Shown in pieces: positions 34,712 to 46,300 of a stretch of 64,000 bases of DNA (position 1 is the first letter of the stretch; every line of letters starts with the position of its first letter). The notes under the pieces are model-generated. The model was not told where the DNA came from and made no database searches. It saw only the letters and a list, made by a program, of their open reading frames with translations. Origin of the DNA: Cylicocyclus nassatus. Lineage: Eukaryota > Nematoda > Chromadorea > Rhabditida > Strongylidae. Made by a program: the position numbers and the translations under genes. The stretch is from contig CATQJL010000316.1 of assembly GCA_958299035.1 (NCBI GenBank), forward strand, positions 40,040,025 to 40,104,024, read 5' to 3'.

Positions 34712-35479
34712 CAGCTTCCAAAATCTTCTAGCAACGGTTTTCATCTTATATTTTTAAGGTTCAATACTAGTCTCAGCCACAGGTGGAGGGGGTCATCCGG
34801 ATTTCGGCCTCAAAGTAAAGGGGGTAAGATTCATCAATCCTCCTATCGCAACCATGGTCTGCACTAACAACACAGTAAACATTTAACGCCTCTACCGAAG
34901 ATTGATGATGCAAGAAAAATTAAGTACCGTCATCGGATAATCGGGACACCACAACTTGAATACCGAATTCAGTATCGAAGAAGAGCGTTCCGGTAACACC
35001 AATAGAGGAGGTGGCGGTGTGGCGTAGGACATCTTGTCAACGAGAGTTTAATCGTAAACTTTGGTTTTTTTTCATAGCTAACAATCCAAATCGAACATTA
35101 AAAATCCAGATGTGATCACTCCAAGCCTTGACGGTCATTGCTGCATATGTTCTAGACGGTGGTGTAGCAGGAGGAACCAAAGAGCTGCCGTGTGTATCCG
35201 CAGGAGATAATCAAGAACGCGAGCGCTGTGGAGAGTATTTTGACAAGGATCCAAAGAAACTTGGCAAGGACATCCTTTAGGCACAATTCTTCATAACTTT
35301 GCCTGGAGATGACTTTGGAAAATTTGAAAAACAGATTTGTGATGCAAATTGGAAGGCGCACTTAGGGGCCTAAAAGTAAGTGAAGACTTGGAATTGTAGA
35401 GAAATCAACTTCCTTAATCATTATAAAAACTTTTTGTTACATAACTTCAAACCTATTCTAATTTTAGATTCTGACACTA
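34712..35479. other. Intergenic, nothing recognised
   Basis: No supported gene. A short minus-strand ORF at 35152-35361 has no recognisable domain. Confidence 0.4.
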
Positions 35480-36186
35480 GAGATTCCGTAGGATTCACCA
35501 TTAAAACTATGTCGATAATCCTTTCAAGGTTGTAAACAATAGCAAAAGTTCTTCATGTGCGACTTAGTTAACATTATTTCCTGATTACCACTCCCTACTT
35601 TCAACTTCGTATCCAGTAATTTCACCAAAAAATTCACTTAAAATCTTTTACACAACAGAACTTGAAAATCCTCACTTTGCAATGGTGAATTTTGAAGGCT
35701 CATTTTGGTAAAAACAGAACTCGAGTGCGAGACAAAGTTGTTTATCTATCCGGTAGACGTATTACTGGAAAATGCACATTCCAACACTGGTTTTAAATTT
35801 GTTCTTCGTATCCGAAAGTTGATTCCAAGAAGAGTTGTAAGGGTTTGTTTCTAGTGGATTTCCTCGCCAAGTTTTTCTGAATCCTTGCCAAATTCTTCTC
35901 CACAGCGCTCGCGCTCTAATTATCTTCTACGGCTACAGGCGGCAGGCTTTCGGTCCCTCCTGCACCGCATCCGTTTTAGACAGACTAACAAAGGGAAACC
36001 CGAGGTTTTCTGTATTCTGGAACTAACTACAAAAAAAGGCTACGCATACAAAATCGTCAGTATTTTTGCGAAAGGAGCTTCAAAACGTTACAATGAACTT
36101 ATGGATTAAAGGGGAACGGCAGGCACTATCCGAGTCTACCTGACCGTGAAAGCTACCCTCCAGATTTTGGACCTGGAGACAGGTAG

Positions 36187-36530
36187 CTCAGACAGTCGAT
36201 CGGACCCCTCCGGCGGACAGTCGAAATCTGCCAGAGCCGCGGCGGACCCAGTTGACCAATGAGAGCGGGGCGAGGGGGGCGGTCCCTTCTTGTGACGTCA
36301 CAAAGAAGGCAGATCGGACCCCTCCGGCGAGCTTGCAAATCTCTCCGCCGCAAGTACGCCAGATTTGGTGGAGTCGCGGCGCAAAGATTTGCCCGCCGCG
36401 AGTCCGCCAGATTTGGACGAGCCGCGGAGCAGAAAATCGGAGGGGTCCGGGACAGAAAATCGGAGGGGTCGGGGACAGAAAATGGGAGGGCTCTGGCACA
36501 CAAAATGGGAGGGGTCCGGCGCACATATAT
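36187..36530. repeat. GC-rich island with 23-bp tandem array
   Basis: AGAAAATCGGAGGGGTCCGGGAC-type units start at 36431, 36454, 36477 and 36500 (period 23, four copies). Upstream CGCCAGATTTGG...GAGCCGCGG motifs repeat irregularly. The left edge TCAGACAGTCGATCGGA is inverted at 38983-38999, and a further unit (ACAAAATGGGGGGAG) lies near 38894. Overlapping ORFs on both strands follow from the base bias and are not evidence of genes. Confidence 0.8.
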
Positions 36531-36740
36531 GTACGCAGTCAATTTGCTGTGATACGCAGCTTAGCATTTTCGAAAATAAGTTGCCGTGTCGTTCTTCCGC
36601 GCTCGTTTTTCTTTCTTTCTTTGGTTTTTCGTGTTCCTCGTCGGCGCGCTGGCGTTTATTTGTTCATTCTCTTCTTTTCAGGTTTCAGCTTTTAGGTTTT
36701 CGTGCGGATGCACTTAGTCACTTTTAGTGTTTGGCTCTTT

Positions 36741-37340
36741 TCAACTTGCTGGGACATCGTTGACTATTGATGGAGTGGTTTTTGTGATTGAGATTCGGCC
36801 TCGGTACCCTTATGTGGTGTCTCTTGAATTATTTCCGTGTTTCCGGGATTGATTGATGCTAGAATTATCCGTACACTGCTTGGCTCTTTCTCAGGGAATA
36901 TCTTATACGGTTAGTCTGTCGCATTGCTAAATGCAGATCTGCTATGCAAGTTCATGCAACTCTTTCACATTTTTCACTATATCGTCTACTTACAGTTTAC
37001 CTGTTAGAAATTGTGACAGGCGCTCAAAAAATTTTCATTTTCGACTTGCTGAGACATCGTTGACTATTGATGGAGTGGTTTTTGTGATTGAGATTCGGCC
37101 TCGGTACCCTTACGTGGTGTCTCTTGAATTATTTCCGTGTTTCCGGGATTGATTGATGCTAGAATTATCCGTACACTGCTTGGCTCTTTCTCAGGGAATA
37201 TCTTATACGGTTAGTCTGTCGCATTGCTAAATGCAGATCTGCTATGCAAGTTCATGCAACTCTTTCACATTTTTCAGTATATCGTCTACTTACAGTTTAC
37301 CTGTTAGAAATTGTGACAGGCGCTCAAAAAATTTTCTTTT
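36741..37340. repeat. 300-bp tandem duplication
   Basis: 36741-37040 and 37041-37340 are head-to-tail copies with period exactly 300 and only a handful of substitutions (GGGACATCG/GAGACATCG, CTTATG/CTTACG, CACTAT/CAGTAT). AT-rich, no recognised gene. Confidence 0.95.
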
Positions 37341-37721
37341 TTTTTCGAGATTCCAAGTTCTCAGACTTTGCACAAAATCATGATATGCAGGGAAAGACTG
37401 TGTCCTTGTTTCTGATGATAGATAAGCCTTCAAATTTGCATTCCAGCGTGTGGGTCACTCTAGGAGAAAAGGTCCATAGAAATGTCCACGTACCGTCGCA
37501 CCGCAAACCAAACTTTACGTAGCTGCAGGTGAAAGGAGAGACATCACAGTGAAGGTGAGTGGTACAGTCTACGAAGTGCTCATTTTTGAGCTTGGATTTG
37601 TAAGGTCCAAAACCTCGATCCGATCTTCATGACGGATTTTCGATGTCACTTCAAAGTAGGAAACGTTGAACGCGAAAAACCTGCTGTCGGGACATTCGAC
37701 GACAATGTGATATGAGGAGAG

Positions 37722-38083
37722 TTGCAATTGTTTTGATTTTGCATCCAATTCTATTTGTGCTTTTGATGAGATGCAGTTCGATCACTACGGGCTTGGTGTA
37801 TCGGGAGGATCAGCTCCGGTCGAGTTCAACGTTGTGTGGTCCTCGAGAGATTCTTCCAGAAAACACTCTGGATAACATTGGTGGAGTGGCCGTGGAGGTT
37901 AATCGGAATTTTTTTAGTGATAGGTGTCGTAATTTGTGGTTTTTCCAGGTTTATAAGTGCGAAGCTCTTGCATCGAACTGTGGCCGATGTCTACGCTGAA
38001 TGCTGAAAAGTATGAATGTGGCTGGTGTGTTATAGACAACAGATGTGTCAGACCAATGGCATGCTTGGCAAGATGCTTGGCAA
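37722..38083 (+). pseudogene. Plexin-like gene fragment, left inverted copy
   Basis: Exon-like segments to 37897 (donor GAG-GTTAAT) and from 37949 (after TTTTTCCAG), separated by a 51-bp intron. The first reads SAPVEFNVVWSSRDSSRKH before a frame break. The second reads VYKCEALASNCGRCL, then after a one-base loss KYECGWCVIDNRCVRPMACL. The order (end of an Ig-like/IPT strand, then a Cys-rich PSI module with CGWC) is the plexin extracellular pattern. Two indels make it non-functional. It is the inverted partner of 38130-38645. Confidence 0.6.
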
Positions 38084-38129
38084 GGTACGCTTAGTTACTG
38101 GTTCACTAGTCTCATTACACATGGTCACC

Positions 38130-38645
38130 CCACCTGATAGTACTTCCCCGCTAGTAAAAGCGACAATTCCGCAGATGAACGCAGCAGCAGTAGACCTAAC
38201 CTTCGTTTTTCCACCGACGGGTCCCTTTTTAGGACTGAAGTCTTCATTAGCTGGATTTGCACACAGCTGCGTGCTATTCAGCCAATCTTGTGGTGATCTT
38301 GCCAAGCATGCCATTGGTCTAACACATCTGTTGTCTATAACACACCAGCCACATTCATACTTTTCAGCATTCGGCGTAAGAATCGGCCACAGTTCGATGC
38401 AAGAGCTTCGCACTTATAAACCTGGAAAAACCACAAATCAGACACCTATCACTAAAAAAATTCCGACTAACCTCCACGGCCACTCCACCAATGTTATCCA
38501 GAGTGTGTTTTCTGGAAGAATCGCTCGAGGACCACACAACGTTGAACTCGACCGGAGCTGTTCCTCCCGATAACCAAGCCCTAGTGATCGGCATCTCATC
38601 ACATCTGGCACAAACAGAATTGGATGCAAATCAAAACAGCTGCAA
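38130..38645 (-). pseudogene. Plexin-like gene fragment, right inverted copy (PSI plus IPT start)
   Basis: Minus strand: exon ending at 38472 reads NVVWSSSDSSRKHTLDNIGG and VAVE. A 50-bp intron (38471-38422) follows, then an exon from 38421 reading VYKCEALASNC, a one-base loss near the GRC codon, NAEKYECGWCVIDNRCVRPM, and LARSPQDWLNSTQLC. It ends in FSPKKGPVGGKTK, the first strand of an IPT/TIG domain as in plexins after the PSI module. A second 50-bp intron-like gap (GTTAGG...ACTAG) follows. Plexins are semaphorin receptors, so this is only a small extracellular piece. The frame break and isolation indicate a pseudogene. Confidence 0.6.
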
Positions 38646-38754
38646 TTTTCAGTAAATCGTTTTGCAGTCAATTTGAAATAAATTTTTCGTCTTGTCTTCA
38701 ATCTTCTGTTTTCTATCTACAAACGCTAGGGGTGAGAGGGAGGGGGTAGAGTAC

Positions 38755-39000
38755 GAGGGTGAGGGTCGCGCTGAAGTCCTACCCGGGGGGGGGGGGTCGT
38801 ATTCGGTTAATTTGGGTGGGGTTTAGAGACATAATTGGGGTTTGGAGCTTATTTAGGGTTAGTTACAGTATGCCGCGGCAGACTTGCGGAGCACAAAATG
38901 GGGGGAGGGGGCTCCGGCGCACGAGTGGCAGACCCCCCGCTGAGGAAACCCCGCGGCCCTGCCATTTCTGCGCCGGAGGAATCCGATCGACTGTCTGACA
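38755..39000. repeat. G-rich tract and inverted terminus matching 36187
   Basis: Contains a G10 run (about 38785-38795), GGGG-rich sequence, one diverged unit of the 23-bp array (GCACAAAATGGGGGGAG) and, at 38975-38999, CGCCGGAGGAATCCGATCGA followed by CTGTCTGA, the inverted counterpart of the start of the GC-rich island at 36187. Confidence 0.55.
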
Positions 39001-39393
39001 GAAAATACCATAGAAACATTGGTCACACTTCGGTAGAATACTATTCATATCGCCGCTATTCCGCACTTCTACATCGAAACAGTTTATTGCGTTTTCCGTT
39101 CCAGTACTTTTCATAAAACGAAGAAGGAGGAGTCAATGTGTAAGTTCAACATCTGCTAAAAACTCCGTTTCGCCCCTCCTTTAGACGCAGTTTTCTGAGC
39201 CCCTTTCGGGGTTCCTCAATACGGAAAAAAGGTCTAGAATATATAGAAATGGAAAAATTGCTAGATCCAGTGAAATGGAAATGTTTGGGGTTAATGAAAG
39301 GTTTGCAAAAGCTAAGAGCTGCAGTAGCGTACCTGATGACGTCGTGCAGGCCGGAGGTAGTATACGCAGCTCCCGCATAACCCATAAACTTGA
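39001..39393. other. Intergenic, nothing recognised
   Basis: No gene or RNA that I can support. Confidence 0.4.
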
Positions 39394-39799
39394 AAGCAGT
39401 GGCTCGGCAAATCTCAACATAGTAAAATTTTCGCTCACCTGGGGTTATTTCTATACGCTGATCATGAAAATCCACATTTGAGAGCTTGAAAACGGCGAGA
39501 ATGAGCGTTTTTCAATGGCCTTCCCTTTAGAATTGGACGAGTGGAGCAAGGCTGATGACGCTGCATCGCTAAGGGACCCAATGGTTATAGCATTGCGGCG
39601 GGCAGCCTCCAATGGTGAGGAGGAAATTGCCAACTCGTCCGGACGCGTGTAAGATTGGCCTGCGCGCGTAAGTTTGAGAACAATATTCTCCGCAGGGAAG
39701 GCATGCTGTGCAACAGGGATTGACTGTTTTCATACTTGGGTTAGAAGGAACCTGCCGCGTTGAAATGCTGACATGTTGAGTCTTGCCGATTCACTGCCT
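39394..39799. mobile_element. TTAA-family MITE, copy 4
   Basis: AAGCAGTGGCTCGGCAAATC after TTGA; GCCGATTCACTGCCT before TTAA. Homologous in inverted orientation to 32816-33219. Non-coding. Confidence 0.8.
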
Positions 39800-39977
39800 T
39801 TAAATATCAGTACGGCCGTATTTCTCCATCCGGCAGAAAAGTTGCTAGCCGATGGTAAGGAGAAAGTTGTTCAGGACTTTCCCACAATCCTTTGACAGCC
39901 ATGTAACCCTTCTATATCATGTCAAATAGAATCTTTGCATTATGGGTTCCTTCTTTCGAGATTCGCCTTGATATCAT

Positions 39978-40315
39978 GTCGACGAAGATTCGTACATCAC
40001 TCAGCCCCGAAATCTGCAGGGCCTGAAGAGACCCTAGGCAGTTCTCAACAAGGCTTTTACGAGGCTCTTTATGCGGTGTAGAAAGGCAAGGTTCCAGGAT
40101 GGTTGGAAAACCAGGAAAACCGTGTTGGTGTATGGAAAAAGACCCGTGATTTTGGCAACCATCGCCTTATCTGCTTACTGTCTGTGGTGTACAGACTCTT
40201 CCGAAGTCATTTTCAAGAGATTCTAGTGAAAAGCAGACGGAGGATCGTGCAAGAAAACTAAGTTTCAGAAATGATTCACTGCCATAGACCACATACACAT
40301 GGTGGCACAAATGAA
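39978..40315 (+). pseudogene. RTE-type retrotransposon reverse transcriptase relic
   Basis: Degenerate but recognisable in changing frames: GWKTRKTVLVYGK, then FGNHRLICLLSVVYRLF (compare the RTE signature YRPICLLSVxYKLF), then after a stop FTAIDHIHMVAQ (compare FSTxDHIHTV). These are the fingers/palm part of a non-LTR reverse transcriptase. Multiple stops and frameshifts. RTE elements of this type are abundant in strongylid nematodes, one basis for the lineage call. Confidence 0.7.
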
Positions 40316-40677
40316 AACCTGTTGTATGCCTGTTGTATGTAAAATTTGGTGTCATATTGCCTGTGTTTGATTTTAAAAAAATGGTCACCTCTCAGTACCA
40401 AGAAAATTAATTTCTGAAGTTCGTTTAAGCAAATTTAACAACCGTGTAATAGCTTGTTCGTCATGTGGATGATTCATAGGATCGCGACGGGATTTGACTG
40501 TGGTCTTAGCGTCCACAGGAGAATAGACAAAACGAAAAAAATTACCTTAATGTTAGCTCAGTCACTAGTATGTAAATGCTATCATGTGTATACATCAGTG
40601 GGGTGCCAAGGGGGGGGGGTCCCTCCCTCTCCCTGAGCATAGGTCGCGTAATTTTTGAAGGTTACTTCAATGCATTA
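40316..40677. other. Intergenic, possible hAT-like end
   Basis: CAGTGGGGTGCCAAGGGGGG near 40597-40620 resembles a hAT MITE end (compare CAGTGGCGTACCC), but no partner end was found. Otherwise nothing recognised. Confidence 0.3.
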
Positions 40678-41625
40678 TTAGGTTGTCCGGAAATTAATGT
40701 CCGTTTTGAATTTCAAAAGCAAGAAGTCATACACTTTTCATTCCTGGATAGCTTTAAAGGTACCGTTCGATAGAGCAAAACAAGCTCTACAAGATGGCAG
40801 TCCTGCTTTTGCAACAGCTCTGATCCACCTCGAGTTTCGAGCCAAAAACTAAAAAGATTCAACTACCCGAAAATCGAGAAAAATCATAACTCAGTTCATA
40901 AGAATCCTGCAAAAATTCTAACTTGCTCACGTAAACACTATCCACATAAGACATATATGTACGCTATTGCCGTATTTTTTCCTCTGCTAGAAATCGAAAA
41001 AACGAAAATGTTCATGCTTTTGCCAAAGTGATGCTGTGCCGTCCCCACATAAGTAGATGTGTACTACAAATCTGTAGAAGTACAAACGTAAATTTTCAGC
41101 TCTCTACAACCTTTAGTTCTCGAGAAATATCGAATATAGCTTCCATTAGTCAGGTGGTCCAAACTAAAACTCAAATTTCTCGGAAACCAAAGCTTGTAAA
41201 AAGCTGAAAATTTACGTTTGTACTTCTACGGAGTTGTAGTATACATCTACTTATGTGGGGACGGCACAGCACCACTTTTGCAAAAGTATGAAAATTTTCG
41301 TTTTTTCGATTTCTAACAAAGGAAAAAACACGGCAATAGCGCACATATATGTCTTATGTGGATAGTGTTTACGTGAGCAAGTTAGAATTTTTGTAGAATT
41401 CTTACGAACTGAATTATGATTTTTCTTGATTTTTCGGGCAGTTGAATCTTTTTAGTTTTTGGCTCGAAACTCGAGGTGGATCAGAGCTGTTGCTAAAGCA
41501 AGACTGCCATTTCTAGAGCTTGCTTTGCTCTATCGAATGGTACCTTGAAAGCTTTTCAGGAATGAAAATTGTATGACTTGTTGCGGTTGAAATTAAAAAC
41601 GGACATTAATTTCCGGACAACCTAA
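40678..41625. mobile_element. Mariner-type palindromic MITE, TTAGGTTGTCCGG ends, copy 2
   Basis: TTAGGTTGTCCGGAAATTAA after TA; TTTCCGGACAACCTAA before TA. 948 bp, almost entirely self-complementary (GAGCAAAACAAGCTCTACAA against its mirror). It represents the family without the TTAA insert found in copy 1. Confidence 0.85.
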
Positions 41626-41806
41626 TATAAATGTACAAGTGACTTGTTTTTACTCAAACTTCGCGGTTACGGACCCGAAAATTTTGGAGAGCGTCCCAAA
41701 ATTATTTTCGAAGTGTGTGCCTAACGCCACGCACCTTTATCAGAAAAAGATTTTTGTCGTCCCCCCCCTCCTCCTCCCCGAACGAAAATCCTGGGTACGC
41801 TACTGG
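41626..41806. mobile_element. Truncated hAT MITE fragment
   Basis: Contains CAAGTGACTTGTTTTTACT, CCTAACGCCACGCACC and the end GGGTACGCTACTG, all related to the reverse complement of 27170-27539. The other terminus is missing. Confidence 0.6.
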
Positions 41807-43350
41807 CCATATGTGCGAAAACCATTCGAGCAGAGATGTGTCCAAGAAAACGCGAAATATGTACGCGACGCGCGGCCGCGCATCGTACGATTTTGTGCTC
41901 TCCCTACACGCATACCTCCGATAGTTTAGAGAAAGGGTCTTAAAAGTGAAGGTTTAAATATCTACCTCTTCTCAAAGAAAATCAAAGAGAAAAAGATGCA
42001 AAACATATAGCAAAAGCAGAAATCTTGAATACAGGACAAACATGCTGCAACGATTTCAAATCTTTCAATTAACCCCATTTCGAATTGCAGGGACTCGCTC
42101 CAAGACCAGGGAATCCACAACACGGGAGACAAATTACCACCACTGCGCTATAGGTTGCGCCCGCAGCCTCTCATTTCATCTCCCCCTCGCTTCTCTTCTC
42201 CCTCATTTTTCTCTATCATCATTTTGTATTCTTTAGTATCGTTCGTATCCATGTATCCCCTCATTACTCTCGATATCATCTGTTTCCATAATCTCATTAT
42301 TTACGACTCTCATCTACCTCTTATATTACACCTGTCTGTCTATCCTACCTCTATATACTCAATTTTCATAAGGTTATGTTATAAGGATAAACTTTAGCAG
42401 TCATTCGTGTTTTGTAGAGAAGGGAAAAGCTAGAGTGCGTTGAAATAGTCATACGTTACTGAACAAACCCACAAAATAGCCCAAAATCATTAAAATATTA
42501 CAAGAGTGGAGTAGAAGCTGGTTTCTTCTTTTACAAAAACACTATGTTTTGGAAGCGGTTATTTTCACAGAGAAGATAAGCAGGAAAAGAATTAATTATG
42601 AAAAGGCGTTTTGTTTTCACTACCTATGCATTTACATTTCTACTAGGGTCGAATGAACGCACATCCCTATTGGCGAGGGAAGGAGATCTGAGAGGGGACG
42701 TATCATATATTGCTATTCCAAATATCTGTATTCTTCTTTTTCTGCCTATGTTATAAAGCTTTTAAACCCTGATTGAGTACAATGGATGGAACAGGACAGC
42801 ATGCATACAAGCTGAATGGAAAACTCGGTTTGCATGGAAATGTTCTGCCATCCATTTAATCAGATATTGGGGTACTCTTAAATGAAGTTTTGGTGATATG
42901 GCTTACCACCTTCCATTTAAACAGAAACTGCGCGACTTTACTCTCCTCAGAAAATATAGTTGAAAACGGCTGATACACGAGTCTAGGAAAGAAAAATCCC
43001 CCAAACTCCATATTTTGACGTACTTCACTCCCCAAAATCACATTCTTACTCAACTCAATTCTACTCCTGCCAAGATTTGCCTACATATCTTCGTTAAAAT
43101 AGTGTCTTCCTTCGTACCGGCTAAAGGATTTAACGTGAGTTGCAGAGAAAATCGGAAGCAGAGGATAAAATGAACATTTCCGACTTGAATATTAAGATAT
43201 TTATCGAAAGCATTCATAAACAAGTATGTTCAATATATAACAGTACTCTACGCATTACTCAACTAGAAACAAGAGCTATCTAACGCTCAATTAGAATTTT
43301 GACAAAAAAAGAGAACATGCAAAAAAAGAAGCACTTAATCATAATGAGGT
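41807..43350. other. Intergenic 3' of pck
   Basis: A pyrimidine-rich stretch (CTCTTATATTAC/TCTATCCTACC) at 42150-42400. No gene or RNA recognised. The AT-rich sequence just upstream of 43350 presumably carries the pck 3' UTR. No single poly(A) signal is decisive. Confidence 0.4.
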
Positions 43351-46300
43351 TTATGCTGAATTCTTGATGCGCTCTTCCTGTGCGTCCATTTCGGCACGAA
43401 TTTCTTTCGGGAGATCGGGACCCACCTAAAAAATTATAGCTCATTTCAGATATTGCACAAAAAGTTCAAAATTGAAACTTGCCTGTTCCTCCAAGAATTT
43501 TCTGACTTCTTTGGCATCTTCAATCCAATATTCATGAGGTACTGACATGAGTTCGTCCCAGTTAATGTCGGGAAGACCATCGGCTCTGATCGAACCCTTC
43601 TTTGGTACGACACCGATCGGAGTTTCCACGCCAATTTCGGCTTCGCCGTCCAGTCGGCGGATAATCCAGTCGATTACACGGATATTCTCACCATATCCGG
43701 GCCAGAGGAATTTGTTATTAGCGTCTCGACGGAACCAGTTCACATGGTAGATTCCAGGTACCTAAATGCAAAAATTTCCAGATTATTTCATCCAACTTTA
43801 TGGGACCTACCTTTCTTCCTGGTTTGTTCAGATCAATCCAGTGCTGCAAGTAGTGGCCAAAGTTATAGCCCATGAATGGACGCATAGCCATGGGGTCGTG
43901 CATGACGGTCTTCCCTAGAATAAAAGCGTTAAGCACAATAATCTTGACCTTTAAAAAAATCCTCTCACCCTTATACTCAGCTGCAGCAGTAGCTTCGGAC
44001 TTCAGGCACGCTCCAGTGAAGATACCATGATGCCACGACCTTGTTTCATATACTAGAGGTACACCAGTTGGACGACGACCACCGAAGACGATTGCCTAAA
44101 TTCTCCCGTTGACTGCTTGAGCAAAAATTCGCTAATATTTGTCATACATCGATGGGGACACCCTTTGGACTTTCCCAGTCGGGATGAATGATGGGGCATT
44201 GCGAAGCGGGAGCGGCAAAACGTGAGTTCGCGTGCGCACAGACTCCTGGGTCGCCAATGTGCCATTTCTCGCCAAGCCAGTTAATCATGTCGACGTTCTG
44301 AAAAAAAAAACATTTTCTTCGAAGATTGTGGAGTTCTAGCAAACGCTTTACCTTGTCCTTAATCTCGTCCTCCAAACCTTCCCAGAAGTACTCGCCATTG
44401 GCAGTTTCACCCACATTGGTGAATATCGAATTCTTTTGGAATGTTGCTACAGCCATTGGATTGGTTTTGTTTGAAGTACCTGGAAAATACAGATAATTTT
44501 ACGAATTTTTCCTTGTGTCTTGCTTACCTGGTGCTACTCCGAAGAAGCCAGCTTCAGGATTGATAGCGTAGAGTTTTCCATCATCGCCGAATTTCATCCA
44601 AGCGATATCGTCACCTGTAAAAGAAATTATTTGAAAATTGAAAAACTTGATAGCTTAGTATATTCTGGGTCCGATAAAAAATCTAAGTGAAGGGGGTCTT
44701 CACAAAATTTCTTGGGATATCTCCTAGAGTTTAGCGAGCTTATAATTCATGGAAGCGTGCCGAAATCCACGCTCCAGAAAAAAATTTACTTGATTTTAAT
44801 CAACAAAAATTCTGAGAATTATTTCAAGGGTTTACAGATGAAAGCAAATCATTTTCACATACTCATAAAAGACCATGTAGACCTTTTCTGGAAAATTGGC
44901 CACAGTATAGTATATTTACCCCCACTCACCGACACATCGGACCTTCCATCCGGGAACGGTAGGCTCAAGCATAGCCAAGTTGGTCTTTCCGCAAGCTGAT
45001 GGGAAAGCAGCAGCAATGAAGTGTTCCTAGAAAATTTAAATTATTTATTCAAAAAAAATGGTAATCAAGCTAATTCTTAACAGCTACAAAAACGCGGGAT
45101 CTACATCCAATAGAAAAAATAGTAAAAAAGGAGAAAAAATAATGATAAAGCTTACCTTGCCATCAGGCCTTGTGACACCCATTATAAGCATATGCTCAGC
45201 CATCCATCCTTCATCTTTGGCTATGTTCGAAGCGATACGCAGGGCAAAGCATTTCTTGCCTGAAATCCAAAGATTTTGGTTTCAAAAAAAAACCAAATGT
45301 GGCTTTTTCATCCCTACCAAGCAATGAGTTTCCTCCGTAACCTGATCCAAATGACCAGATCTCTCTTTCGGCTGGTCGATGAGCAATCAGCACACGTTCA
45401 GGGTTACACGGCCAGTGATTGATAACACGCTCTGGAAACAGATTGACTAAGGTCTACGAAGAAAATGAAAGAATTTTGCTTGAAAAAAAGCGTCTTAATT
45501 TTTGATTCACCGAATTCGGAAAAAATGCTCGATCACCTAGCTCTTACCGAATCCTTTTTTTTTAATCTCAGTGGTAAAAAAACCTCCGCACGAAGGCTGA
45601 ATTAACTGTGATTGACTGACAGTTTCTTATTTGTAAATATAAAATGAGACTGTTTTTTCTTAGACTGGGATACTCTTGAATGCTTCGCGTAATCTAACCA
45701 ACACGTTAATACTTGTCTTTTAGGCGCTTTTCATAGCAGATTACTTAAAGATCTTGACAGAACATGTTTGTTCTTGTCAAACAACGTATGCAACAGCGTT
45801 TCAAACATCTTGGTCACTGAATGGACTATGAACGACATACGTTTTACTGGTCTCGGCAATCCTACAGAGTGAATGCAGCGTACAAAATCATTGTCGCCAA
45901 GTGCATCCCATACTTCGGGAGATACACGGGTCATGATGCGCATCGAAAGCACTACATAGTTGGAGTCAGTAAGCTGGAAATAGAAAGCTCAGTTAGGGTA
46001 AAAATTATTTTTCAAATGAACAGTCCCTACCTGAACGCCAATTTTCGACAACGGTCCTCCGACAGGACCCATAGAGAAAGGAATTACGTACATGATACGG
46101 CCTAAACAAATTTATGGGCAAAAATATAGCCGATAGCTCAATGCAACTCACCAGCCATACAGCCGGGGAATCGAGTATCGAGTTCGGAGCTGAGTTGCTC
46201 TGGAGACATCCAATGTCCCATCATTGGCTCAACACCTGGTGCAGTATGTGTAACGGTTTGATATTTGTCTGGTGTCACCATCCATGTCTTTGATTCCACC

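Noticed and set aside
36153..36727. Several overlapping ORFs of 89-147 codons on both strands
   Set aside because: All arise from the GC-rich 23-bp repeat bias; opposite-strand frames look equally good and none has a domain.
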